DNA of 64,000 bases from Crambe crambe (Eukaryota; Porifera; Demospongiae; Poecilosclerida; Crambeidae), in the NCBI GenBank assembly GCA_963924555.1, contig OZ004582.1:3286001-3350000 (forward strand), in the 5' to 3' direction. Position 1 is the first letter of the stretch, and each line of letters starts with the position of its first letter. This document shows, piece by piece, positions 32,128 through 42,759 of the stretch. The position numbers were made by a program, and so were the translations under genes. A model generated the notes under the pieces. It was not told where the DNA came from. It searched no databases and saw only the letters and a program-made list of their open reading frames with translations.

Positions 32128-32791
32128 AATTGAATTAGTCGAGTGCTGTGCTCCATAGTGTCTCCTTTTTCATCGACTCTTTCGAGGATCAACGAGTAGA
32201 AAAGATCGTAGTTGGTAGAATTTGGAGTGGATTTGTCCAGAAATCATGGCTGTAGCTTGAGTGGTTCGAGAGATATGGTTGTCTAAGAAAAATAATAATA
32301 ATAATAGAGAAGAAGAAGAATATAGCGATTTACCTGCTTGCCGTATTTCTGAAACGGTAAGCTCCCTGGTCCTGAAACTTGGTCTGCACATCGTAGTAGG
32401 CTCTAGTAGGCTGGATAATCATTCACAGTATCTTTTGTTAGGTCTAAGTGGGAGAACTAGAATTTCACTTTAGTATTAGTCTATAGGCGGCGAGCGCGGC
32501 CGTCCGAGTCATCCCTACATAGAGAGTGCTACCTGCACTCTCTGATAATAATAGAGAAGAAGAAGAATATAGCGATTTACCTGCTTGCCGTATTTCTGAA
32601 ACGGTAAGCTCCCTGGTCTTGAAACTTGGTCTGCACATTGTAGTAGGCTCTAGTAGGCTGGATAATCATTCACAGTAGCTTTTGTTAGATCTAAGTGGGA
32701 GAACAAGAATTTCACTTTAGTATTAGTCTATAGGCGGCGCGCGCGGCCGTCCGAGTCATCCCTACATAGAGAGTGCTACCGCACTCTCTGA
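32128..32791. repeat. Dispersed repeat with 248-bp tandem duplication and hairpin ends
   Basis: The block from AATAATAGAGAAGAAGAAGA to the AGAGAGTGC hairpin occurs twice in tandem (about 32299-32545 and 32546-32791) with few differences; the second ends GCACTCTCTGAT. The upstream part (32128-32415) is present in inverse orientation at 50880-51082 and 53853-53905. The terminal hairpin followed by CTGA recalls Helitron-like 3' ends, but I see no other Helitron hallmark. Confidence 0.65.
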
Positions 32792-33380
32792 TTATAAAAA
32801 TTATTGCTGTACATGGCTACCTTCAGAATTGATCGAATGCTGGAGAGGAGGGTCAGCTTGTCGTCTAGCTAAACCAAGACGTTTGAATTGATATTTTAAC
32901 CATCTTTGACTAAAATAATGTAGCTACGTGGATAATGACCTAACTTATTACAGCTAATTAATACCTCTTCACGATGTTATACTTTGTAGCTAAGATAGCT
33001 AACAACACTTTATACGGCCTCAATGTATAAAACAATTCAGTTAAAATAAACAACTAGCCATACATAGGTAAATATAAGAGAGCCAACTTACCATCCATAG
33101 CTTACTTGAAAGTAGCTATGTGAGGATCGATAATATTATTCCCTACACGCACTGCGCGAAAAGCGGCGCATGTTGTGGCTGCGCTCGCTGTAGCCTGGTG
33201 TAGCCGACCCTTTACCTACACTCACAGTTGATAAAGGGTCGACTAGGTTTAGATATCGGCCATGCAACTGCAAATTTATGAGTCTAGCCAAATTTCCGAC
33301 AAATCTGAATGTTGCCAACAAATCTCCGACAAATTCCAGATAAATCTGAATCTCCAACAAAAAATCTCCGACAAATCTGA
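32792..33380. other. No gene; short degenerate repeats
   Basis: At 33290-33400 the motif TCTCCGACAAATCTGAAT recurs four to five times in degenerate form. At about 33208-33242 CGACCCTTTA and TAAAGGGTCG form an inverted pair. Confidence 0.5.
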
Positions 33381-35022
33381 ATGTCGCCGACAAATGTGAC
33401 TGGATTTGCGAAAATTGCTAGAGGTTTTGCAATTGTAAATTTTGCGTTTACTCTACTGGATGACAAGGAAGCAAAGGGAAACCACACACTAGCCATTTTA
33501 AAAGTGTCGGAAAGTTATGACAATTTGGCAGCTGCACTTCATGATATTATTGAAGAAGCTAAGGATTTGGAGATACTGACTGTTGATAGCAAAGTATACC
33601 CCTGGGAGGGGACTGGAAATTCCTTGCCTTAGTCTGTGGTATAGAATCAGCCTCATCTATGTATTTGGTGCAAATGAGCGGTGGGATATGAGCATCACTT
33701 GGTCATTGATGGACTCCAGAAAGGGTGGGGGGAGAACGATCGAAGAAATCACACAGAAAGCTAAACTGCCCAAATCAAACAAAAACCGCCACAATTGTAG
33801 CAGAGCACCACTATTCTCATTCATTCCCCCTAAATCGAGTAGTTATAGACTCTCTCCACTTGTTTCTCCGAATTGCAGATGTCTTAATTAACCTTCTGAT
33901 CATTGATTTACTGAATAACAAATGCAAGATACGATTTCAGTGGTTTACCAATAAAGAATCCAAAAAAATTACATGGCGTGACTTAACTGGCCTTGAAAAG
34001 CATAGATTCAGTGGCGGATTTAGTTATGTTCGAGGGGGTTCGAACGAACCCCCCTTTTTCTAGTTAACTATTATAGCTTAACTAGCTAACCTTCGCTTCT
34101 GAAGCCAGCCGTATACTGTACTAGGCGGCGCTCGGCTTGTTTATAGGCGCTTAACGCTTGTGTATGAGCTTCAAATTAAAGCACACCATGCATCGCAGGT
34201 TATGACGTCAATTCTATCAGCTGGTTTTAATTTTGTCGGCAGACTTTTTAAGTATTAAACGATGTCACAAAATGAACTTACCTCGTTTTTATGCAACCAT
34301 CTTCAGTGTAAGTACTAGCTAGCTACTAAACTATCTAGCTAGCTAGGATACTTGCTAGAACAAGTCTTTGTAACTCACTAGCTAGCTAGTCTAGTCTAGT
34401 AGCTCTGTCATACTACCTAATTGTGTTTAGGAAACGCAAACTACTCGGGCTCCTGAAGAAGCATCATCTCTTGTCTTGTAATCATGTTTGTTCATTCATT
34501 GCTGTGAATAAATAACATAAGTGGGCGTTTCCAATCAAAAGTGGGCGTGGTTATTAAAAATTTTCAGCGCACTTATGCGCGCGGAGATAGCCTTTCAAAA
34601 TTCCTGGATCCGCCCCTGAGATTATTCAAGCATATTGATATTCCTGCAACATTTCCTGGTTTGCAAACTAAGCATAAGTATGAATGATTTTTTTGCCCTT
34701 ATTCAGTCACTTGGAAGCACCAATTGCAGAGCAGTAGACTTTGAACAGCACAGCAAGGCTTGGGTGAAGTTGTTCACTTCCATCTACCAAATGAAAGATG
34801 TCACACCCTACATGCATGCATGTATCCGACCGGGTTCAACAGGGGCTCGAAAAACTAAATGACATCACAACTGTCTACTTTCAGCACTTTACTAACCACC
34901 GAGAATCAGAAGCCCTGCTAGAAACCGTATACCAAAGAAGCAAGCAAATTCAGACATGCAGTCTTTGTCAATCTGCTGGTCACAACAAGCGTACTTGTCC
35001 CTCCAAGGATACCCCACTATGA
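33381..35022 (+). pseudogene. Transposase-like protein with C-terminal zinc knuckle, split by a MITE
   Basis: The plus strand reads LHDIIEEAKDLEILTV (33530-33590), then in another frame DWKFLALVCGIESASSMY (about 33618-33668). It continues with ERWDMSITWSLMDSRKG, RTIEEITQKAKLPKSNKNR and NCSRAPLF, and after another shift VVIDSLHLFLRIADVLINLL (about 33838-33900). A MITE (34009-34618) interrupts the frame after LEKHR. Beyond it come IDIPATFPGLQTKHK (about 34636-34680), VTPYMHA, then QQGLEKLNDITTVYF and a zinc knuckle CSLCQSAGHNKRTCPS (about 34960-35010). I recall this order from a repeated cnidarian/sponge transposon family with a zinc-knuckle end. At least three frameshifts plus the insertion make it a pseudogene. 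Confidence 0.6.
34009..34618 (+). mobile_element. hAT-like non-autonomous element, 610 bp
   Basis: Left end CAGTGGCGGATTTAG, right end CTGGATCCGCCCCTG, with AGATT duplicated at 34004-34008 and 34619-34623. The right part, with GTGGGCGTGGT and a GCGCAC...GCGCGC motif, matches that of 24105-24879. It also has a first-exon-like start (34262, MSQNELTSF). It sits in the coding frame of a transposase pseudogene. Confidence 0.85.
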
Positions 35023-35083
35023 GTTTACACATCATTTTTTAGAAAAATATTGTTTTATCTTTGCCAAATGTACTATTGCCATA

Positions 35084-35714
35084 TGTGACCCGGTACAGGA
35101 AAATCGGGCATAATGCGGCAGAACAATTTTCTACGTAGGAGCAGTTTTAGTGAGTCATGCCATTTATATTTTATTCAACAAAAATTTTTTTCTGTATCTA
35201 TGATCCTTGAACAAACTTCTGACCAAGTTTTGGAACTTAGACTAAAGTAGAAAGGCTTCAAATGAAGCGCTAAAGTTAGCTAGTCAGCCATGAAACCTTT
35301 GTGCACGGAAAATCCAGCAGCTGAAAATCACCAGAACTAAGGTAGGCTTTCCAGCTTATACGCTTGGAAATATGAACTAACTAAGCTTTCTACGCTACCT
35401 TCGGTACCTTTTCTAGGCTTTAGTTGGTACTTACTAGGCAGAAACTGGCTAGTTCGAGGTTCTGCCCACTTCAATTTGATAGTCTACGGGCGTGGCCGGA
35501 AATGATGTTCACGTTGCTTATTCAGCTTTTTCTCTAAAAAATTAAAGCGTTAATGGACGCTACCTGGAGTTTACTAAGAGCTGTTCCTCGGGTATCAAAG
35601 GACCTGAAGCTTTGATATTTGCGCGATGGAGAGCCAAAGGGCCATAACGGATATCAACAAATCCAAAAAATTTTTAGTGCCGCATTATGCTCGATTTTCC
35701 TGTACCGGGTCACA
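35084..35714. mobile_element. MITE with TGTGACC termini, 631 bp
   Basis: TIRs of about 36 bp run from TGTGACCCGGTACAGGAAAA on the left to TTTTCCTGTACCGGGTCACA on the right, with ATA/TAT extending the palindrome outside. The interior (CTTCAAATGAAGCGCTAAAG then TTAGCTAGTCAGCCA) is shared with 54649-55253, whose TIRs differ. It is inserted next to a minus-strand gene fragment. Confidence 0.8.
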
Positions 35715-35715
35715 T

Positions 35716-36146
35716 ATTTACATACAAAACAAAATGATAGTGTGTGTCCTGTTTCAGTAAAAGTTTTAGAAGGTGATTGAACTAGGCTCCTAGCCTTTCG
35801 AAGGCTGAAGTCTACAGTGTCCAGCAGGACATATCCATAATCACTATTCACATTCAGTCCCAAGTATTCAGATCCTGGTAATGATTTATTTTGTAGTGCT
35901 GAACCCCTTCTTTGAAGGGACACCAATAGTTTTAAGGCCTCCATTAAATTCAATCAAGTCAAATGGCATGTTAATCTCGATAGCTGGTGAAACTTTACGC
36001 CCACAGTTAAGAGCAAGCTTCACTTTGACACGTAGGGCTGGTCGGGAGTAGAGTGTTGAATTTCTTCATCTAGGTTCTCTAGTTCTTCTTCATACCTCCA
36101 CTCATCACTGTCGCTAGAGTATCCTTCATAGTGTATTTTGACCATG
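35716..36146 (-). pseudogene. Transposon protein fragment with chromo-like N-terminus
   Basis: ATG 36146 starts MVKIHYEGYSSDSDEWRYEE (36146-36087), a chromo-barrel/Tudor-knot-like start. Then come VKLALNCGRKVSPAIEIN and MPFDLIEFNGGLKTIGVPS (about 36020-35920), then LGLNVNSDYGYVLLDTVDFS and KARSLVQSPSKTFTETGH (35860-35740). A frameshift and a stop lie near 35960-35900. The MITE at 35084 is inserted at its 3' end. The family is a repeated sponge/cnidarian protein that I cannot name. Confidence 0.45.
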
Positions 36147-37480
36147 GCTCTGTCTCCCTCTAAGATTAGTATTTACACTGCTAGTATTCTTGCTGTTCGC
36201 TTAGAACTGCCGTTTTGAATGGCTATTCTCACGCATAGCTTGATTATTCTCATTGTTTGGAAGCCTCAAAGTCTTAGTTCTGAGATTCTCCTTCACCATG
36301 GCTCTCTCTTTGGCACTTGAAACAATCACTAGTTCGTGTACACTGCAATCTCTGTTGTTTTTGTTCACTGCTGTCATTTAGTCAGTTCTTTCTTTGCATG
36401 TCATAAAGGGGCTTGATTTGTTGGCAAAGAAGGCCCAGAAGCATCAGCACTTTCTTAACGGTGCAGAGTTACCGCGTAGTGACTGCGAGTCTGAGCCTGT
36501 CTGTTTATCCTTTGTGAGTGCTATACTGTTAGTAGATCTTGTGCTAGAGCTAATGCACATGCTCGATATGCATCATCGTGCATCATCGCGCATGCGCATG
36601 AAACGTACCACCATGCACGCATAGATGGTCGTCTTCAGCACTATGCCTCGGCACTTCGGTGCCAAGGCAAACTAATTTTGGGTCAACTGACTAAATATTG
36701 GCCTATTACATTATCAATTTCGGCTGGTTTTCGCAAATCAGGTCACATTTGTGACTGAATTTGACAAAAGGGACCACTTTACGCAGAAATTCAAAATTAA
36801 GTTATTGGCGCTACCTTGTAGTTTAGCTCAAGAGGAGTCAATAGATACTTACCAGGAAGCCTGATCTCATACACACGCTGAGATAATAGCGCTTGAAAGG
36901 GACCACCTCGGGCCAAGAAGTGCCTACGCTGTTTCGAGATAATCGCCTCTAAACATTCATTTCCCGTATACTCCATAATCTTTACGTAAGTCCATCCACG
37001 CGTATGACGTCATAGACATTGAATTAATTTTTCTCACCCGCGTGCTGCTAGGATGAGGAAGGAGCTGTTTTCTGTCAGCCTTCTTTGCTGTTCTAGGTTG
37101 CTAAAGAGGCCTGAATGCTGAAAGATAAATCAAAGTTTAGCTACACTAATAGGATGAAAGCGTTAGGAAGTTAAAGTCAAAACAGAGTGAATAAACTTCA
37201 TTTCAGCATACTTGGGGAAGAAGAGCAGTTTTAGCTGTGTGTAAAGATGAATGCCAGGCTTGACAGCTATTGAAGAGCTATTGAAGAGGTTTGTTATTCT
37301 GTTTTGTTTTTCAAATAGCTGGGCTAAAAGATAACAAGCTTCAAACCAGTCAGTCTACAAGGGCTTGTAAGTTTTAATGCTATGGGTGATAGCCAGCACT
37401 GTCGCGAAAAAGTGACACTGCTTCGCTGGCCCCCCACCCTACCACCCTGCTCACACCGAGATAGAGAGAAATAAGGGCAT
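36147..37480. other. No supportable gene
   Basis: Mostly featureless. Bases 36565-36615 have GCATCATC and GCATGCGCATG repeats. Open frames at 36394-36624 and 37324-37632 lack motifs. Confidence 0.4.
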
Positions 37481-37487
37481 AAGAGAA

Positions 37488-37640
37488 GTAAAGGCATGTA
37501 CTTAAAAGCACAATAGATACAAAAGTTGTGAGTTGCACATGTGTGGTGCATACCTGGACTGTCCAGGTGCATGTTAGAGAGAATTAAAGGTATGCATGTA
37601 CTTAAAAATTGTGAGTTGCACGTGTGGTGCATACCTGGAC
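37488..37640. repeat. Tandem duplication, about 100-bp unit
   Basis: GCATGTACTTAAAA, TTGTGAGTTGCAC and GGTGCATACCTGGACTGT occur twice in order, with a small deletion in the second unit. Confidence 0.65.
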
Positions 37641-37930
37641 TGTGATGAGTGTGTGCGCTGTAGTAAGGACAAGCACATCCCTAAGCTCTATTCCTCTGCC
37701 AATAACATGGATCCTGGCACAGTTCATCTCAACTACAGGTGAAGATTTATCTCAAAATTTCAGACCATTAATGTTATGTTCTTTATCACCTACCTCAAGG
37801 ACAGTATGGATACAGTGGCCATGTTGTCAACTTACCTCAGGACGTCTCATCATTTGCCAACAGCCTACCAATTTACTTGATATTGTCAGAAAGGAAGGGT
37901 CAAATCAATCCCATCGTGACTTTAGAGTGA
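37630..37930 (+). pseudogene. Helitron-type protein N-terminal fragment (DUF6570-like)
   Basis: Across frames the plus strand reads CDECVRCSKDKHIPKLYSSA followed by NNMDPG (37640-37720). After a gap comes GQYGYSGHVVNLPQDVSSFA followed by NSLP (37802-37885). The C-x-R-C-x-K-D...NNMDPG and GYSGHVxNLPQDV blocks are typical of the DUF6570 region ahead of Helitron helitron-like domains as I recall. The middle and the Rep/helicase domains are absent, so this is a remnant. Confidence 0.55.
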
Positions 37931-37938
37931 CATAGCTC

Positions 37939-39710
37939 TCAAGGTGAAAAATATCTAAATGTGAGACTACCTAATTGTAGGTGTGAGATTACCATCTCTA
38001 GGTGTGAGACGACATGTCGGTGATACAGATTATGCTCCAGGATTGAATGTGCTTTGTTGTATTCCCACGTCGCTGCCTTAGCTTTGCTGAGGACCTCCTT
38101 GGATGGCTCAAAGCAGTGTGCTGGCTCTCTTGCTGCAAGCTTGATTGCTAGAATGCTAGAAAGTGTTCCTTTAGGATCTAAGCTGGGTCTAAATGCAGTT
38201 TTGTTCTTGCAAACTATAGAAAACAATCGCTCTTCCTGAGCATTAGAATGTGGTATCGTTAGTACCAGCTTGGCAACCTTTGTGAGACGTGGAAAGCGAA
38301 ACGAACTATCTGCAGCTCTCATTGATGATAAGTAGTGCCACAGGACATCCATTCTGTGGTAGGTATTCTCTTCATCTACCACAACTGTGCTTTGTCCCAT
38401 CGATCCTTGGGAATATCCACATCCTGCAATAGTTGGTACTCAGTGAATTCCTCTGAAAGTAAATCCAGCTCTTGAGGTGATTGGTAAGGCAATAGAGCAT
38501 CAAACCTTAAAAAAACCACAAATTATAGCTACTTAGCTGGCCTCTCTGTATAATGTATGCATAGACGAGCGTACTAACCTTTCCACAAAATTCATCAGTA
38601 GTTCATCAGTCAGTGGAAGGTTGTCTAATGCTACATAGAATGCTCTGACACCTTTGTAGAACTCAGTGACCTGTGATTGACTTATATCTCCTTTGTCAAG
38701 TAGCTTCCGTAACTGTCTCTTTGTCATAACTCCAACAAAAATGGACTGATCTAAAAAAACAACAACAACAAGAGATAGCTCGTAAGTGAGCATTTGCATT
38801 CTAATTCTTCACCTTGGAGCTGATCCTCTTTTTCCCTGTAGTTAAGGCTAGAAAAATCTCCATTAGCTGCCTTGATAGCTGCTACTGGCACAAACTTGCT
38901 AGCTAACTTGGTAAGAAAGGAATTCATTTGCTCATAAATCACTGCGATCAAAGGATCCTCCCTTTGAAGAAACATGTTGAAATGAATGAACACTTGAAGA
39001 ACTGATTGGTAGAAATATTGTTGGAGTACACGACCAACAGCTCTCCAAGCTGAGCCACCTAGTGTTTACATGCTTCACTATTTCCCTATAACTGGTATCA
39101 CAAAAGGTGCAATATTCTGCTAGGCTGGCTTTCTCTTTGTACTTTTATCAAACCAATAAAAGAGGTCTATAACCTCAACATTAAATTTTGAAACCTTTGC
39201 AAAGAAAAAGAAAATAGCTAAGTGAACTATTATAAGGGCAACCAATGACTGTTATAGCAGGCTTCACACCTGTGATTCTTGTTGATTGAGTTTGTACAGC
39301 CCATATTTGTCAAGACCTATCCCCACGCAGTTCATCCATGAGATGTCGTAGTTTTCAAGGGCTCCTTGCATTTTTAAGAAAATTCCCTCAGCAGTAGAAG
39401 AAGACATACACATATCTAAGAAGTGAACAATACCATGGACAGGATTAAATATGCGGACAGTTAAAGGGTTCATCTTTTCAACGCCACTATCACTGGATCC
39501 ATCAATAGATAGAGCATATCTGTCGTTGAAAAAAAGGTGCAATTGCTCCATTTATGATGCATGCAGTTTTTGTTTGTTTTGAAGCATATCCCTTTGCGAT
39601 TTCACTGTCAGAGAAGATGTCACGAAAGAGTAACGTGAGCTCATCAGCCAAAGCTAATGGTACATTGTTCTGCACGAGTGCTATTGCCACTTTCACCTCA
39701 GCACGCATGA
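37939..39710 (-). pseudogene. hAT-type transposase, minus strand
   Basis: From 39708 downward the gene reads ALADELTLLFRDIFSDSEIA, then RYALSIDGSSDSGVEKMNPL (about 39520-39460), then YDISWMNCVGIGLDKYGLY (about 39360-39300). A Leu-rich middle (38993-38533) follows. The C-terminal dimerisation-like end is VAKLVLTIPHSNAQEERLFS and VCKNKTAFRP (38300-38180). The arrangement is that of an animal hAT transposase, with the SNAxxERxFS motif near the C-terminus. Some exon joins have AG acceptors, while other joins need frameshifts (about 39100-39250). I therefore treat it as probably decayed. TIRs were not identified. Confidence 0.6.
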
Positions 39711-39769
39711 CCTTTAAAAAAAAGTCACAGTGAAAGCAATAAGTAAATACAATAAATCTAGCTATACCT

Positions 39770-40080
39770 TCTCAGATACTGGTTATGGTAATATACTTAT
39801 GATATATAGGTTTTCCACAGTAGCCAATTTGGCTGATCACCTTAAGGTTGCACATAGTTGGCCTATGTCAATCGAAAGTATGTCATTCAATGCTTTTAGA
39901 GCATGGAAATCGGATACTGAAAGGAAAACACACTCATTCTTTGTTCAGAATTCTTCCAAGAAAAAATGTGGGAATCTTTATCTCGATTGTGATAGAAGTG
40001 GCATATACACTTCAAAGGGTAAAGGAAAATGGTCATTGAAAAATCAAGGAAGCAACAAAATTTGTGTAACCTGCACATCT
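39770..40080 (+). pseudogene. Zinc-finger/FAR1-like N-terminal exon of a MULE-type transposon protein
   Basis: The plus strand reads NLADHLKVAHSWPMSIESMS, FRAWKSDTERKTHSFFVQNS and LYLDCDRSGIYTSKGKGKWS followed by LKNQGSNKICVTCTS. The CxRSGxYxSKGKG...KxQGSxKI pattern resembles the N-terminal DNA-binding region of SWIM/MULE-type transposon proteins. It is cut off at about 40075 by the Ty3/gypsy element, and no downstream portion is found beyond that element. Confidence 0.5.
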
Positions 40081-42691
40081 TACATTATTATTGCACACAC
40101 AATGACATCATGACAAATTACAACAATGACATAATTACTTCACAATTCCCCCTCCTGAGAGGAAACCTTGTACACCAAAAACATGGGTACAGAAAAGAAA
40201 CAAAACCAAAAAAAAAACAACAACAAAAACCACAACTCGTGACTGCATTGAAACTGATGATGCGGAAAGGACCATGGTAAGGTCGAGCAAACTTCCACGT
40301 TGTGCCTTTTACCTCACTAGGCATGCAAACCATCACCTACTGCTTTGCCGTGCAATCGTAAGTCTTCTTCTGTCGTTGCTGTGCAATCTGAATGTTCTCC
40401 TGAGCAAGCTTCCATGCGCTGTTTAGTCCTGTGAGTAGTTCAGTTTATGTACGCAGTGCATTCGCGCGAGAGGGCGCCCAGCACCATACACCAAAAAGAA
40501 CGGTGACTCCTTTGTCGATTCCTGTACAGTGATGCGATATGCATAAAGAACATAGGGAAGATGTTTGTCCCAATCCTGCCCAAATCTTTCACCTGTTCGC
40601 CAACATCTGAATCATTTGTTTGAGGGTGGTACCCGGAAGTATTCACCTTCTTCACTGCAAATAGTGCACACACCTCTGCCACTAACTCTGACATGAAATT
40701 TGCACCCCGGTCAGACAAAAGTTCAGCTGGCGCACCATGCCTACATATCATACCTTCAACCATTGTTTCAGCAGTTTGGTTCGGCACTGCAAAAACCTCA
40801 ACCCATTTGGTTAAGTAGTCTATAAATTGGTTTCCTTCTAATGTCAACGGTAACTTCAAACATCTACACCTAGCCGGTGAAACGGGCCCCCAACTGGAAT
40901 GGGTTGTAAAGCTGGTCTAGTTGTCTGACCTGCCCCTTTCCTTGATGCACACACTAGGATCTACAATATTGACGGACATCCGATCTCATGCCTAGCCACC
41001 AGTGCCTTCTGCGAAGAAGTTGATATATCCTTTTCTCTGCAAAGTGACCAGAGAATCTGCCATCATGAGCTTCCTGCATCAACTGTTCACGTCTGCCCTA
41101 TGGTATAGCTAACGAAGGGTTTTCATGATGAAGACTGGCATCAACGAGGTCAAAGTACTTGCTTTGAAAGACTATCCTACGTGCCTCTTTCTCACTAGTA
41201 GGTAATGCACCAGATTTGAGGTAGTCTATCATTGACTGGGTCTTCATACTGCTCTGCACCAAATTCAGTTGTTGCCACTTCAACAGCTGCCATTGCTGCT
41301 GTCATCACTGGACAATGCATCTGCACTCAGATTGGACTTCCCAGAGCGATGTTTGATTTCTAAGTCCATTTCTTGGATAGTCATGGCCCAGTGGGCGAGT
41401 TTTGCCGAGGCGTACATGCTGCATGATCAGTCAGCACTACACAGTGATGGCCCAACAGATAAGCCCTGAAATACTTCACTGCCCACACAAGACCTAGTGT
41501 CTCTAGTTCTGTAATTGGAAAGTTCCTCTCATGTTTATGAAGAGTCCTTGAGGCATATGCAACTGGATGTAGCAAGCCTTTTTCATCTTTCTGGGATAGT
41601 ATAGCACCCAGACCTGCCAAACTGGCATCAGTTTCCAGGATAAACTGATGACCTGGCCCAAAGTGAGGGTAAGCGAGCACTGGAGCACTACAATGTTGAC
41701 ACTCAACAGTCCACTCATAGGGAACACCCTTTTTTGTTAAAGCATACCTTTGCGAAAGCTCGAATGAAACGCCTGTAATAGGATAATTGCCTTAACCAGT
41801 TGGTTCTGGATAGTTTCAAACTTTTGCCGTCTTTGCTGGATCAGGGCCTATGCCTCTCTTTGATATGGTATAACCAAGGTATTGCTTGTATATTCACTAC
41901 CATGCTGATCACCACATACCTGACCATAACCCACAGCCTCGTTAGCACAACCACAACTATTCTCAGCTACACTCTCACTTGCCTGCACACCAACACTGTC
42001 AGCCTTTACAACCCCAATGATGTACCTCCATCCAAGTGTACAACTTGTTGCTGAAAGTTGACAACAGGAATAATGATTTATCCTGGTCACTGACTGACAC
42101 ATATCAGTGCATCAGGAGAACTGATGAATCTCCAATGACTTGTCTGGTTCAAATACCACACACACACCCTTCATTACCTCCATCAGCCTCTACTAAAGAC
42201 ATTGCCCTTGCTGGCACTGCCTTACTCTGGATAAAATTGACTCTAGGAAGCTTCTGTCTTCCGTCCTCCTTTCGCATTCAGAAATGAAAGTCCAAGTGGC
42301 GGTGCTGCGTTCATAGCTTTACCGTAGGTGGTTCAAGCTTTGGCACAGGCTTCCCAAGACTCTGTAAGTGTTTGCCGATTTTGTGTAGGGTTGACCTTGA
42401 GATAATACTCCGGAGTAGTTTCCTCAGTATTTCTCCTGTAGGTAGATTTCCTTTTGATATCTGTTGGCTGCCCAAGGCCTTCACTTCTCGCGTGGACATA
42501 AACTTTGGTCCAACATCTGTGAATCTAGTAGGAAATACTAGGAAAAGATTGTCTAGGGATTCAGCTTCAATGGCAGGGTCGCCAAATGTAACATTAGTGC
42601 TAGATAACTCTTAATCATAGAATGCACATGGTTATTCTTATTATTGCACACGCAATGACGTCATGACAACATAATGACTAATTACTTCACA
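40070..42691 (-). mobile_element. Ty3/gypsy retrotransposon, minus strand, internally deleted
   Basis: The 5' LTR is about 42691-42587 (starts TGTGAAGTAATTAG, ends GTTACA) and is followed by TTTGGCGACC, the usual Ty3/gypsy primer-site context. The 3' LTR starts at 40144 after the purine-rich AGGAGGGGGAA and can be followed to about 40070. Between them lie gag and pol remnants. The 58 bp beyond the 5' LTR (42692-42750) match the internal sequence just upstream of the 3' LTR, meaning a second copy once lay in tandem. Confidence 0.7.
40118..42500 (-). pseudogene. pol: gag-pol remnant of the minus-strand Ty3/gypsy element
   Basis: The order from 42500 downward is as follows. A gag-like start (42499-42311) is followed by an unclear stretch. 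A reverse-transcriptase C-terminal trace YYRRFIRAF lies near 41780. An RNase H region (41680-41381) reads FILETDASLAGLGAILSQKD, then YASRTLHKHERNFPITELET and VVLTDHA. An integrase part (40859-40440) reads FIDYLTKWVEVFAVPNQ, LLSDRGANF and SGYHPQTND. A pol C-terminal piece KFARPYHGPFRI lies near 40290. The reverse-transcriptase palm with its YxDD box is missing and several frames are broken, so it cannot be autonomous. Confidence 0.7.
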
Positions 42692-42759
42692 ATTCCCCCT
42701 CTTGAGAGGAAACCTCGTCCTCAAGGAACACCAAAAACATGGGTACAATAATTACAGGA

